A stretch of DNA of 64,000 bases from Cephalopachus bancanus (Eukaryota > Chordata > Mammalia > Primates > Tarsiidae). The stretch's first letter is position 1. The number at the start of each line of letters is the position of its first letter. The notes under the pieces are model-generated. The model had not been told where the DNA came from. It worked only from the letters and a program-made list of their open reading frames with translations, and made no database searches. Both the position numbers and the translations under genes were made by a program. The stretch is taken from assembly GCA_027257055.1 (NCBI GenBank), contig JAPVLO010000001.1, forward strand, positions 13,353,501 through 13,417,500. The letters run 5' to 3'. Positions 35,641 to 47,339 of this stretch are shown one piece after another.

Positions 35641-35812
35641 CTTATTTATTTATTTTGAGTCAGAGTCTTACTCTGTCACCCAGGCTGGAGTGTAGTGGCA
35701 TGATCACAGCTCATGGCAGCTTCAACCTCCTGGGCTCTGGCGATCCTTTTGCCTCAGTTTTCAAAGTAGCTGGGACTACAGGCATGGGCCTCCATGCCCA
35801 GCTAATTTTTTG
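35641..35812 (-). mobile_element. Alu right arm, minus strand
   Basis: gagtcagagtcttactctgt to catgcccagctaatttttt is a single right-arm monomer. The left arm is absent, so it is a 5'-truncated or monomeric insertion. Confidence 0.88.
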
Positions 35813-35927
35813 AGAAAGATCATTTTTTGACTTATTTGCTTTGTATACTTTCCTAAACAAAATAACTTTACCTTTTCTTGAAATGTATATAAATGTATAT
35901 AAATGCAATCACTTAAAGTATATATTC

Positions 35928-36606
35928 TGTATTGATGAGCTAGGGCTTCCACCACAAAGCACCACAGATTGACTGAATTCAACAGGAGAAATGTATTTTA
36001 TCTCAGTTCTGGAGACTGGAAACCCAAGATCAAGATTCCCTCTGGGACCTCTGTCCTTTGACTAACAGATGGCAGCCTTTCCACTGTGTCTTCATATGTC
36101 CCCATGTGTGTGCACAGGTCTGTGTCTTCATCTCTTCTAATAAAAACATCAGTCACATTGGACTAGGGCTCCACCCTTATTAATTCACTTAACCTTAATT
36201 ACCTCTTAGAGACCCTAACTTCAAATACAGTAATTCCCCCCAAATCTGAAGGAGTATGTTCTAAAATGACCGGTGAATCCCCAAAACAACAGATAGTACC
36301 AGACCCTATACATACTATGTTTTTTCCTACACATACATATGTTGATAAAGTTTAATTTAAAAATTAGGCACAAGAGATTAACAACAATTACAAAAATATA
36401 CTATAATATAAGTTATGTCTTTCTCTGTCCTTTTCTCTTTCTTTCTCTCTTGTTGAACTCTCCTCACCTGTTTTTGGACCACGGTTGTCTGCAGGTAACT
36501 GATACTTCAAAAAGTAAAACTGTGGATATGAGGAACTACTGTAAATCCCATGAGGGGTTAGATCTTCAACATACAAATTTTGGGGAGACAAAATTCAGTA
36601 CATAAC
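35928..36606 (-). mobile_element. MLT1-type LTR, split by a Tigger MITE
   Basis: ctagggcttccaccacaaag, then tctcagttctggagactgga, cattggactagggctccacc and cctctta-gagaccctaac are the reverse-complemented MLT1 LTR. After an internal Tigger (36228-36541) it resumes with catgaggggttagatcttca, ttttggggagacaaaattca and gtacataaca, the LTR's other end. Confidence 0.85.
36228..36541. mobile_element. Tigger3-like MITE inside MLT1, with TIRs and TA duplication
   Basis: The element begins cagtaattcc and ends ggaactactg, which are inverted repeats, with TA immediately outside at 36226-36227 and 36542-36543. Internal motifs (ccctatacatactatgtttt, ataaagtttaatttaaaaat, agagattaacaacaatt) match the Tigger3 type as I recall it. 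Removing it with one TA joins the MLT1 halves cleanly. Confidence 0.85.
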
Positions 36607-36611
36607 ATATT

Positions 36612-37330
36612 CTTTTGTGACATTCCCCACCCCAAACTATATCTGTGAAGTTGATCAATTTTGTTAGCTTTTTTTAGTGTGTTCACTGTCATTGATGTAT
36701 GACATTCTATTATATATATCCAAACATACTTATTGTATCTACTTTCTTTGGTGGACACCCGAGTTATTTTCAAATTTGCTTTTAGAAAACATACCGCCTG
36801 GTAGACATTTTTCAAAGTGTGTTCTTTGGCACATATGCGGTTTTTTTTTTTTTTTAGATATATATTTAAGAGTGGAACTGCTTAGTCAAAAGGTGAGGAC
36901 AGTTTCAAATATGTCCTTAAAACAATAATAATATTATTATTTTCAAATATTGCAAACTGTTTTCCTAAGGAGGTTTAACATTCCCAGCACATTTTGTGAG
37001 AGACGCCTTGTCCCATATCCTCACAAATAGTACTACCTTTAACTTTTTTTCCTCTGATTTGGTGGGTGAGTAATTGTCTGTCATAGTGGTTTTAATTTGC
37101 ACGTACCTGGTTCATTACAAACCCGTCTATCTGGGCATGTGTTCTGGCTATTTGGGCATGTGTTTGTGAAGAGTCTATTCGGGTTTTTGCTCATTTGCCC
37201 ACTGGATTGCATGCTCTGTTTTGTTTTTTTCTTATTGATGAATAGGTTCTGGCACCAGTCTTTTGTTGATTAGCTACGTAACAAATATCTTCTATTAGAG
37301 GACGACTTACCTGTTTACTTGTTAAACACA
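36612..37330 (+). mobile_element. Old LINE-1 (L1M-type) 3' region
   Basis: ttgatgtatgacattctatt, then taagagtggaactgcttagt, gtggttttaatttgcacgta, tgctcatttgcccactggat and tcttttgttgattagctacg follow the L1M 3' UTR. The poly(A) end is lost where the long Tigger begins. Confidence 0.78.
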
Positions 37331-37654
37331 GGTTGACTGTTTCTTATCCAAAATGCTTGGGGCCAGAATTGTTTTCGATTTCAGATTTTGGAATATTTGC
37401 ATATGCAAAATGAGATATCTCGGGGACAGGATGAAAGACGAAACAAAAGTTTATTCGTGTTTCATATACACCTTCTACACAGAGCCTGAAGGTAATTTTG
37501 TTTTACAGTATTTTGATAATTTGGTGCATGAAACAGAGTTTGTGTATATTGAATAACCGGAAAGCAAAGTGTCACTATCTCGGCCACCCATGTGGGCGAT
37601 CAGTAGCTGTTTGGCATCACCACGATACCTGTCCCTGAAGTCATAGCCTGCTTT

Positions 37655-37825
37655 AAGAGTAGAACTGCCATTTTCAGATATGTTAGATAATGCAACCTGT
37701 TCCCAAAGAAAGTTTAACACCCCCAGCAACATTTTGTGAGAGACTTATTGCCCCACATCCTCACGAATAGTCCTGCCTTTGACTCCCCCCCCAATTTGGT
37801 GAGTGAGTAATTATCAGGCCAATCA
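37655..37825 (+). repeat. Second copy of an L1M 3' segment (local duplication)
   Basis: It parallels about 36882-37075: agagtagaactgc versus agagtggaactgc, and both share cattttgtgagagac, the order tcctcac-aatagt-ct-ccttt, and gagtaatt. Several of these shared bases differ from the usual L1M sequence, which favours local duplication over two independent insertions. Confidence 0.6.
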
Positions 37826-38129
37826 TTTTCTTACACGTAATCACACACAAGTACTTGCCAGTAAAAAGCATGACATACCATTAGCACAGTGAAAAAATAG
37901 TGTGTTCAGGGAAACAGCAAAGCAGCATCTCCAGAACACATGTATCTACAACAGTAGACGACAGCAACTTTCAGTCTCTACATACGATCCTGCGTTTTGA
38001 CGAAAATGTTCTTTGCACCATATTTTATTTTACTTTTTGGGTGAGAAGAAACATCAGAAGCGGTGGAGAGACCGGGAAATGGATCTCTAGCAATGCCGAG
38101 ACTTTCTGCTGCTTGTCTTATTAAAATGT

Positions 38130-40047
38130 TTCTTCCAGATTCATCTGCCTCATTCACAATGGTTTTTGTCTCAGAAGTTTCTCTTTGATATTACAAATGA
38201 ATAAGATAATCTTGTTCTGTTACACATGCACGCTGCTCTGCTCCTGCAAGAAGCCTCTCACACATTTCGACCATGTCATCTACAGGCACTTTTTGGCAGT
38301 GTTAACAATGTCATCTTTATCACCACTACTATGGAGATCACTTTGGTGTTGAACCATTTTGAGTATGTCACCAACGGTCAATAAATGAGCCATGAAGTTT
38401 CATTATCAATGTGAAAAACTTCTTTGATATTCACTTCTTTGATCTTAATGATGGACTCTGAAGGCATATTTTTTGCGTGTGTAAGGAGGCCAGACAGCAT
38501 TTTTATTTCACTTGATATATAGAATCCTTTAAGGTCACTGTGTTATTCATTATTATTACTGAACATAGTTCCAAGCCAGAGGTTGTCCATGCTTGTGTAG
38601 CCGTGTGCTCCAAGCATTGGTAACAGGACACACAGTATCTTTCATGCAAAACTCTTTCTGAAAACCTTCCACACCCATGCCTCTGTTCACTGCTGGCAGC
38701 ATGCTGCTCAAGAAAGTGCTTTTTGTTGTTGTTTTTGTTTTTTGTTTTGTTTTTTGAGTTGGAGTCTCACTCTGTCACCCAGACTGGAGTACAGTGGCAC
38801 GCTCCCGGCCACCGCAGCCTCTACCTGCTGGGCTCCGGCAATCCTTCCGCCTCAGCCTTCCAAGTAGTTGGAACTACAGGTGAGCGCTACCATGCCTGGC
38901 TAATTTTTTGATTGATTGTAGAGATGAGGTCTCACCAAGTTTCCCGGGCGGGTCTCAAACCCGCAGGTTCAGGCAATCCTCTCACCTCGGCCACCCAAAG
39001 TGCTGGGATTACAGGCTGAGCCACCGAGCCTGGCAAGAAAGAGTTTTTATATTTACTCTTCATTGAGCGGAGGATACCCTCGTCACATGGCTGAATTAAT
39101 GAAGTCATATTTGGGGGGACGGCTACAGCATAAACATTATTTTTGATGAGAATTTCAGCTAGAAGATGAGCAGAGCAGTTTTCTAGGAATAACAAAATCT
39201 TCCAGTTGCCATCCAACCCAGTTCTCTGCAGTGAGCCCGAGACATTGAAAGAAAATATCTATGAAACCAATTAGAGAAAATATCTCTTTGTGTTAGCGTA
39301 GTAATGGACTGATAAGAAATTCACTCATTGAGAACGGTGAGGACTCCAGCTTTCGTCCATCACACAAGTTTACCCTCATGTGTGCTTGCCGCTTTAGCAC
39401 ATTTCAGCACAGTTATTCTGTTCCTGGGGTCCTTATCTCCTGTTAGGGGCTGTTTTATCAACTGTAGTCAATGGCTTTCTGGGGCAATAATGCCAGAACA
39501 GTCATGTTTCATCAGCACTATAGACTCGTTCTGGCATCAGATTTTCATCAGCAATTACCCTGGCAAACTCATCAATGCATTTCTTCCCTAGTTCATGATC
39601 AGCAGATGCTTTATCACCACCAAACTTTAAAAATGTAACATTGTATCTTTTCTCAAATGTCTGCAGTCAGTCTATTGAATACTCACAGTTCTCTTCAATT
39701 GTCAGTTCATCATAACAGATCCTTGTCTCATGGTCAGACTACCACTAAATAGCATGTGTTTATAACCATGCTGACTGATCCAATCTTTTAATACACAATT
39801 GAGATCTTCATTTCTAGCTTTAAATCGTTTTTTTTTTAAGTGTTTCATTAACTTCAGTTCATCATTTTCAGCATAGAATGTGAACAGTTTATTCTTGTTT
39901 CTTCATGTCCTATATGGTCATTCCAACACCATGCTCTTTTGTAAGACGTTTCTCGCTTATATCACTGTGCGGTTTCTCCGACAGCTTGATTTTCTGTATT
40001 ATAGACAAACATAAATGTTTCCTCTTTTTCTTATCACTATTATCCAT
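38130..40047 (-). pseudogene. Degenerate Tigger transposase (DDE, pogo family)
   Basis: The minus strand starts at an ATG at 40047 and opens with MDNSDKKKRKHL, then a helix-turn-helix region with KLSEKPHSDI and KEHGVGMT, the DNA-binding N-terminus of pogo/Tigger transposases. The catalytic part is also readable. SADET holds the first Asp (39511-39513) but is followed two codons later by a stop at 39502-39504. LENCSAH (39165-39186) has Glu (39181-39183) where the family has the second Asp. QPCDEGI keeps the third Asp. An Alu interrupts it at 38735-39034, after which a C-terminal part is still traceable. Frameshifts and stops show it is dead. In life such enzymes cut and paste the element at TA sites. 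Confidence 0.85.
38735..39034 (-). mobile_element. Alu dimer, minus strand, inside Tigger transposase
   Basis: A T/G-rich run then gagttggagtctcactctg to gctgagccaccgagcctggc. The flanking caagaaag is repeated on both sides (just before the T/G-rich run and again at 39034), consistent with a short target duplication. The right-arm gctcccggccaccgcagcc belongs to the younger class. Confidence 0.93.
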
Positions 40048-40449
40048 AGGGCTATCTGCAGCCCTTTTGACATTTTCAACAACATCTTTACATCAGAGAG
40101 CAGAGAATAAGTAACAATAAAAAAAACACAGTGAGTAATGCACATAGGTCTTGGACCAACATGGGGCATCTAGGGAAACCTGCCTCCGAATGTCCATCCT
40201 CCATACATGCCAACTTATAACGCTTTGTAGATGTGTTTGCACGGAGAAATCTGGGCCTGCATGGGAAATATCTATCACAGCTGAAGAGGGCTGGGAGAGT
40301 CTTTTCTTTTCCCCCTTGGGGACACTGAATAAACTGTTGTGTGTCTGCATTTTGACTGTGACTTGTCACATGAAATGAAGTGTGAAATTTTCCACTTGTG
40401 GCATCATGTCCAAAATGATTGAAGAGAATTTTATCTCTTCTTTTATCTC

Positions 40450-40800
40450 TAATATTCTGCCTAGAATACCTTTTTTTCTGTTTAAAGTACATCTTTCAGA
40501 ATTTCTGTTAATTTGGGTATCCTGGCATCAAACTCTTTCACCATTTGTTTTTCTAAAAATAAACTTATTTTGTCTTTATTATTTTAAGATATTTTGCTCG
40601 ATCTGAATTCTAGGCTGACAGCATTTTTTCCCCCAGAACATTGAAGATATTTCCTTGTTATCCTTCTAATATTGTAACTTCTGAGATAAAAAATAATTTT
40701 GGGGTTTCTTTGGGTATATGATTTAAATCTGAAATACAGAGAATGTGTGATTTTATACAAGCCTTTCCACAATTGTATTGATATTCCAAGGTCCTAGGTT
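40450..40800 (+). mobile_element. Probable LINE-1 fragment
   Basis: gctcgatctgaattctaggc, tgacagca and ccagaacattgaagatattt, ccttgttatccttct resemble an L1M internal/3' UTR segment (gaattctaggttgacaat, agcactttaaagatatt). It is diverged and its limits are uncertain. Confidence 0.55.
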
Positions 40801-41459
40801 TATGCAACATGAGCAATTGTAAGCCCTGACCCTTTAGCAAACCTTCATCTAACTTAAAATTCTTATATTGACATTGGCACCAAGCTCTACCTAGGGTTTG
40901 TGCCATCCCTGTCTCTGTTCACTACCTTCTGTGATGTTGGCTTTCCTACTTACTGCTGCTGCGTCTTTTCAGTGCTGGCTTTCATTTTGGCATCTTCAAA
41001 GTTCCCTTTCTTTCTTGGAGTTTGACTATGTATTTAATTTCTGTGCCTCTTGTATTTCTACTTAGCATATCTAGGTATTTGTAGAAGGCGTGTTCTATGT
41101 TAACTTTGCCAAATGATGCTGGAACCAGAAGTCCCAATACTGACAATGTTTGTCTAACTTGTATTTAAATTTTTCCAGAGCACAGCAATATGAAATGCTT
41201 CCCAATTAATTCAGTAACACTTCCATAAGCCTGTTAAATTTTTAAAAATTGTACTCACAAAAAAAAAAAAAGGAGAAGCTTCTGGTCAATTTTCCTTATC
41301 AGTAGAATTTTTTTAATTAGAAAATTTAATCCAATCTTATAGTCAATGAATAATACATCGTCATCTTTGAGTAAAATTTATTTCAAAAATATGAGAATAG
41401 TTTAATATTAGGGATCATATTAATACTATCCAACATGCTTCAAAGAAAAATGGCTTGAT

Positions 41460-41712
41460 GATAATTATGTGATAATATTATTTTTAAAAATCAAGGTATT
41501 AAAAATCTACAGAGAATGATTCCATTTTTATACCAAAATTATATGTACCTATATACCCAAAAAAGCCATGATTTTTTAAAAATGAAATATTTATAGTGCT
41601 TCTTGCTTGGTGACAAGATTACAAGTGACTTCTGGACTCTATTATACTTGCGTGTGTTTTCCAAACTTTCTGAAATAAAATATGTATTACTTTTGCTATC
41701 AAAAAATATTGA
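41460..41712 (+). mobile_element. LINE-1 3' end fragment (L1M-type)
   Basis: tggtgacaagattacaagtg, acttctggactc, then gtgttttccaaactttctga and tatgtattacttttgctatc with a final A-run resemble the L1M 3' terminus with ttttccaaattttct and atgtattacttttata. Confidence 0.62.
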
Positions 41713-43865
41713 TATGATAATGTTTCATTTGGTTGTCAACCAGGAAAATCTAACATCGCTCTCTGATTGCTCCCTCTTCTAATCAGGTTTCCTCTGATAA
41801 TTTTCACAAAAAGATCTTTGAGGACAAGTCTTGTCACACTCCAAACATCATGATATTTTTTCAAATCCATTTTACTTTTCAAATTCTTTCACCCACTTTT
41901 TTATTTCCATCATTCGTAATAGCTATCAAATCAAATGTTTTCATTTTAAATATCAGTGTCTACATTTCCTCAATTAAGATGTTCCTACCTAAGAAAACAT
42001 AGATCTTTATTTTTTCTCAATTTCTATAGCTTGAAAATCTCACCACCCAGTTCGGTATTAGATTAAATGAGGAGGTGCACTCTTTCTTAGTTACTCAATG
42101 CATGCTAACCCTGTCTCCCAAACCAGTTTGTGCATATAAAAAGCACAAAGTTTTTCAGTTTTTGTTTATTTTATGTATCTATTTTGCATTGAAGTGACTA
42201 GTACATGGCATGTTTGAAAAAATAAACACAAAGCAATAAACAAAAACCCCAACACATTATTTGGCTATTCATTACAGCAAGATAAATAATAATAGAAATA
42301 AATTTCAAAAGATAAACACGCCACGGAACTCTATGAATCTTCAACAAAATTAAAGAGACTTTTAAAAACTCAAAATGTGCATAAAACACCATCACCTTGT
42401 CATTCGGGGTTATTCAGAGGGTGGGAAAAGAAAGAGAAGAAAGGAAACAGAGAAACAGAAGTCTACTGGGTAAGAAAATTTGAACAAAAGCTCAAACCTA
42501 AAGAAGACCATGTGTCATTTCATTAGGAGGTTACTAATGAATGTTTAAGTAAATGTATACATCAAGGTCCCAGTTCATCCTTTAGACAAATGTCATAACC
42601 AATGGATTCTGACGTGGCTTGTCTTCTGCAGAGTTACCTGATGATGTGCTTTAGTAATTCAACTCATGCTGTGATTTTGGGTCACCTAACCTGTGCCAGG
42701 AATAAAGATGGACACTAAGATAAGGGTCTTTTTATGAGCCTGAGGCTTAGTACATTCAATCCTGGAGTTTCTACTTTCTTGTTAGGCTTACTTCAACATA
42801 TTCACCTACTTCCTGTTTGTCACCTGCCCCGCACCCCCCCCAAGCCCCCCGACACCAAACTCCACATGGCTCTCCATGCCTAGTCTCTAGTGCTCACCCG
42901 CTCTGTAATAAGGTGAAGTCTTATCTCTAGAATTCCCCATTTTTCTCTTTCCTCCATTGCCTGTCTTCTGTTACATCACAAGAAACATCAGAGCACAAAA
43001 TTTTAAAAAACAGCACTGAAATCAGAGTGAAAACAAGCTGACCTGATATATAAGCAAAAAGTGATTTTCTAAGCCAAGAGAAAAATCCTAAAAAAATAAT
43101 TTCAAATTATGTTACTTACCCTGGGTTTTACTTTTCCTCTTTGTATGCATTTTTTTTCAAGTTTGTTGCAAATTGGTGGTAGAATCTTTGTAATATGATT
43201 GAATGAAACGTGCGATTCTTCCCTTGTAGATTAACATCTCTGTCCTAAGGCACCATGATGTGTTCTAGACACGTCCCTGAATTTTCAGGCTATTGCACCC
43301 GTGATACAGTGAGTGGTGCATTCTTCTGCAACTACAGGGTGCCCTATTTCGCTAATGGATAATGCTCAAAAACTAAAGAAAGAGTGAAGAATCCCTTCAC
43401 ACGACCTCAGAGAGTTCCTAGTGAAAACGTCAGTGGTTTTATTTTTCTGTTTGAGCAAGTGGCCATGCTTTGAGGCGCTTGTCACCACTCATGGACAATG
43501 TCAGCCCAACTTGGTCACCTGAGTAGATTTCCATAATTTTCCCATAATCATACAGCACCAGGACAATTATTTACTGAATATGTATCTTCATATTTTTCAT
43601 GTTTTATTTAAGGTTCATTGAAATTGAGCCCATATTCATTGACATATTGCCATATAACATTCTCACTGGCCACAAATAGAAAGTAGCAACATAAATAAAA
43701 ACATAACCAATAACCCAAAGCACCTAAAATCACCTAGTAACCCACACAATATGTCGCACTTCAGGACATGCTGAAGAGAATAACAATTTCCACAGCCACA
43801 GAAGAATGGCTAAAGATAACATCCAAAGAGAAATATGAATGTTTGCTATCAAAAACTTCTACTTC
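41713..43865. other. Single-copy DNA without recognised gene
   Basis: No gene seen. A piece near 42658-42755 may be an eroded minus-strand L2. A C-rich run lies near 42828-42852. Confidence 0.45.
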
Positions 43866-43867
43866 TG

Positions 43868-44122
43868 GGCCAGGTTCGGTGGCTCAGCCTGTCACCCCAG
43901 CACTTTGGAAGGCTGAGGCAAATGGATTGTCTGAGCCTGCGAGTTCAAGACCAACCTGGGTAACTTGGCAAGACCTCATCTCTACAATAAATTAAAAATT
44001 AGCCATTCCTGGTAGTGTATGCCTATAGTTTTGGCTACTTGGAAGGCTGAGGAGGAAGGATCTCCAGGGTGGCTGTGAGAAACAGAGTGAGATGCAAACT
44101 CACAAAACAAAAACAACAACAA
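43868..44122 (+). mobile_element. Alu dimer with TSD and internal deletion
   Basis: The 15-bp duplication aaaaacttctacttc lies at 43852-43866 and 44123-44137. The left arm has the young-class gttcggtggctcagcctgtc. The right arm lacks a segment before gctgtgagaaacagagtgag, so the element is only about 255 bp. Confidence 0.94.
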
Positions 44123-44509
44123 AAAAACTTCTACTTCCTGTCCTCTATTCCAACGTTCTTTTCATTGAGGAGTTGAAGTGACAATATATTTATGCATAAT
44201 ATTCGTAAACAGAAAGAATCATACAGTTGTGAATATTATTATTCTTTTCTGATTGCAACAGAAAAAAATCATTAAATATCAATGATATTTTTCTCCTGTC
44301 TCTAAAATTCAGTCATATCTTGGGTACATACCATTTTTAACATGTGGTTAGTTCACTCAAGTATTTTCACCTGGTAACATGATGGACATATATAGTGTTT
44401 TCACACGCTTAACATGCTAGTATCCTCATACACCCTGATAAAGTTGAATATTTTATTTCCTCTCCCTTCCTCCTCTCTCTCTTTGCTGCTTTCTTTCTAA
44501 CAAAAACCT

Positions 44510-44640
44510 AATTATCACTCTTTTGCAAATTGAATAACTGAGGTATAAAGATTAAATGGCTAACTTGCAATTTGCTGAGTTGCATTCACAAAAATCACAT
44601 GAAATGTAGGCTCAGAATGGAACCATTAGCCCGGGAGGCA
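44510..44640 (+). mobile_element. Possible MIR fragment
   Basis: gaataactgaggtataaaga, ttaaatggctaacttgcaat and tttgctgagttgcattcac loosely follow the MIR 3' half (aaactgaggcacagag, gttaagtaacttgcc). Confidence 0.4.
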
Positions 44641-45190
44641 TTGGGTTATCCAGACCATAAATGAGAAAAGTGCTCAAAAGTCAATTTAATTATGGAGAGG
44701 GATTAATCATTATTTTCAATGGAAGTACCATCTCCTAAAAGTTAACCAAATGGACTAATATTTAATTAGTTTGATGCTTCCTAAACAAAATAGAGGCATA
44801 CAGGCATAGAAAGCTACAGGAAAAAAATGTGTCAATTAAGTGATTTCACACAAAACCAAAATTATGATTTGTCTTCGATTTCTAGTTTTCATTCAATTAT
44901 GTGATGATGTCATTTAATAATTATTTCTGATATCACTGTATTTAAGGCTAGGAAGCACAGACATATGTATTCGGTTTACCATTTATTAGAGACAGGCCTT
45001 GGAAAAAAAGTTAACTTTTTGCATCATAGTTTACCCGTATTTGAAGTGAGGATATAATATCTACATTCACAACTTCACAAAGTTGATCGTGAGAATAGTA
45101 TATATAAAATACGTTACCAGTACTGCTTTACCAGCTTTCATAGATTAGAAATAGCCCTATAGTAGTCGAGGGGAGGTGTAACACATATAC

Positions 45191-45482
45191 TTTTTTTTTT
45201 TTTTTTTTTGAGTTGGAGTCTCACTCTGTCGCCCAGACTAGAGTGCAGTGGCCGCTCCCGGCCACCACAGCCTCGATCTGCTGGGCTCCGGCGATCCTTC
45301 CGCCTCAGCCTTCCAAGTAGCCGGAATTACAGGCACGCGCTACCACGCCTGGCTGATTTTTTGATTTATTGTAGACATGAGGTCTCGCTGCCCAGGCGGG
45401 TCTTGAATCCTCAGGCTCAGGCAATCTACTCACCTCAACCTCCCAAAGGCACAGGATTACAGGCTGAGCCACCGAGCCCGGC
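45191..45482 (-). mobile_element. Young Alu dimer, minus strand, with TSD
   Basis: The duplication cacatatac flanks it (45182-45190 and 45483-45491). A 19-20 base T-run precedes gagttggagtctcactctgt. The copy keeps gctcccggccaccac and gctgagccaccgagcccggc, both young-class features. Confidence 0.95.
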
Positions 45483-45975
45483 CACATATACATTGAACAA
45501 AGTACTTCCTTATCTCCCACTAAAAGTAAGACAGTGACAGGAAGGACAGATTGCACAGATACGGAAGACAACAGCCTTCTGCTCCCGGCTATAACAAATT
45601 GTGTGTATTAGGACAGCTCTTGCAAAAACAACTAGAAAAGTGAATAAAGTACCCAAAAAGATTGATGGAAAGGCACTCAAGAGCAACCAGGGAATCAAAA
45701 GATCCTGAGATCAGACGTTCCAGAAAGAAGGGAGGGACGTGAAGGGAAGCCCAGCTCTACTCATTGCTTCGTTTCTGATGGCTTTGCCATTCTGACAGCT
45801 TTGCCAGGACCAAAGGAGCAGGCAGAAGCTGGGACTTCACATACCCAGCATCTCATAGGTCCCTTCCAGCTGGCATACATTTGTCTCCCTGGGGTCCTGC
45901 AGGCCTCCCATGCAGTGTCAGAGAAGCCGCTGGGCAGGAAATACAAAAAAAAAAAAAAAAAAACACATGGCATCA

Positions 45976-46411
45976 TGGGTCAAATAGTGGCCCTCAAAAT
46001 TCAAGTCCATCCAGAACCTCAGAATATGAGTTTATTTGGAAAGAGGGTCTTCACAGATGTAATTAACTAAACTAAGATGAACTCATAATGGATGAAGACG
46101 GGCCTTAAATCCAGTGTCCTTATAAGAAGAGGAGAGGACACCAAAAGACACATAGGGGATCGGGAAGACAGAGACAGAGATTGGAGTGATGCCGGCACAG
46201 GCCCAGAATGCCAAGGAATCCAGGAGGCTTCAAAAGTCAACAAGATGTGAGGGAGGATTCCATTTTTTCCGAGAGACTCAGAGAGACGTGACCCTGCTGA
46301 CACCTTGAGTTCAGAGCTCCAGCCTCCGAAATTGCTAGAAAATAAATCCTCGTTGTTTAAACCTCCTGATTTGTGCCCACTGGTCACAGCAGCTCTTGGA
46401 AACGAGTACAC
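45976..46411 (+). mobile_element. MLT1-type solo LTR
   Basis: aaattcaagtccatccagaa, then cctcagaatatgagtttatt, ggaaagagggtcttcacaga, cagtgtccttataagaagag, agattggagtgatgccggca, ccctgctgacaccttgagtt and ctagaaaataaatcctcgtt follow the MLT1 LTR from near its start through its aataaa signal. No internal retroviral sequence adjoins it. Confidence 0.9.
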
Positions 46412-46766
46412 ATGGTGTGAGACCTCAGTGGAGTGCTGTTAGTTGGCAGCTCTGTCAAATGACCTAAAGATTGTGCAGAGCGCATTGCTGAAAGAGTGAG
46501 AAGAAAAGTGAGTCTTTCACAGTAGGGCCTAGGAGAGAACGACACCCCGGCTCATCCTCTTCTTCGGTGTTAACCGTGTCTGCACTGTAGCTTCAACATG
46601 AATTTGGCCAGTTTCGTTTCCTTCCTGTTCTCTCAAACCAGGTGCCCACTTCTGACTTCCAAACCTGCCTTGAGTTATGAGTTCTCTAGAACCAGACTTC
46701 TCTCCACCATTCCAAATCTTGTACACACCTCTTGATCTGGCAAAAGCGTGTCCCTTAAAACATGCT

Positions 46767-46915
46767 AGGCTGGGCACAGTGGCTCACATCCATAATTCCA
46801 GTACTTTGGAAAGTCAAGGGAGGAGGACTGCTTAAGGCTAGAAGTTCAAGACCAGCGTAGGCAACATAGCGAGACCCGGTCTCTAAATACGTAAATACAT
46901 ACATACATAAATAAA
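46767..46915 (+). mobile_element. Free left Alu monomer (FLAM-like)
   Basis: ggctgggcacagtggctcac to aacatagcgagacccggtct is a left arm only, followed by an A-rich (CATA)n tail. This fits a fossil left monomer, the precursor of dimeric Alus, or a 3'-truncated dimer. Confidence 0.82.
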
Positions 46916-46959
46916 GCTACAGCTCATTGAACTCTCTTTCCTCTGCAAATGCGATTCCC

Positions 46960-47075
46960 TCATTTACACAGAAAAATGTGAACCCTGGAAAAGTCAAATG
47001 GCTTATCCAAGGTCAGCCAGCAAGGAAGAACAGCAGACCAAATTAGAACCTCGAGCTCTCTCGTCTCCATCACTT
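46960..47075 (+). mobile_element. MIR SINE fragment
   Basis: atggcttatccaaggtcagc, cagcaaggaagaac and aattagaacctcgagctctc correspond to the MIR 3' half (acttgcccaaggtcac, agctagtaag, attcgaacccaggc). Confidence 0.68.
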
Positions 47076-47339
47076 TCCACTTCTACAAGGCTATACTGCC
47101 ACCTGCACCTTTGCCTTTCTGCCTCTTGCATATCAAAAACATATTCTCTTTAGCAAGTTTTTTTTTTCCCAGTGACTGGAATAGTGATTGGGTTCCTGTT
47201 TCTTCCTTGATCAGAGGAGAGAAATTAGATCTATTGCGCCTGCCCCATGTCTTTTGTGATACTAAATTATATTTGATTGCTGGTGATTTCATTTGCAGCA
47301 GCAAAGCTGATCCTGTCCTGTGCATCTGACTTCTCACTA

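Larger units (their letters stand above)
37331..40425. mobile_element. Long Tigger (Tigger7/MER44-like) DNA transposon
   Basis: The left end caggttgactgtttcttatc, followed by aaaatgcttggggccagaat, tatttgcatatgcaaaatga and gtttcatatacaccttctac, matches the Tigger7/MER44 terminus. The right side ends at about tgaaattttccacttgtggc, atcatgtccaaaatg, lacking the last part and its terminal repeat. The interior holds a transposase remnant on the minus strand and an Alu. A block at 37655-37825 looks like an extra copy of neighbouring L1 sequence. Confidence 0.82.

Noticed and set aside
40088..40492. 134-codon minus-strand frame just upstream of the Tigger transposase start
   Set aside because: It lies before the recognisable transposase ATG in the element's flank and shows no homology to transposase or other proteins.
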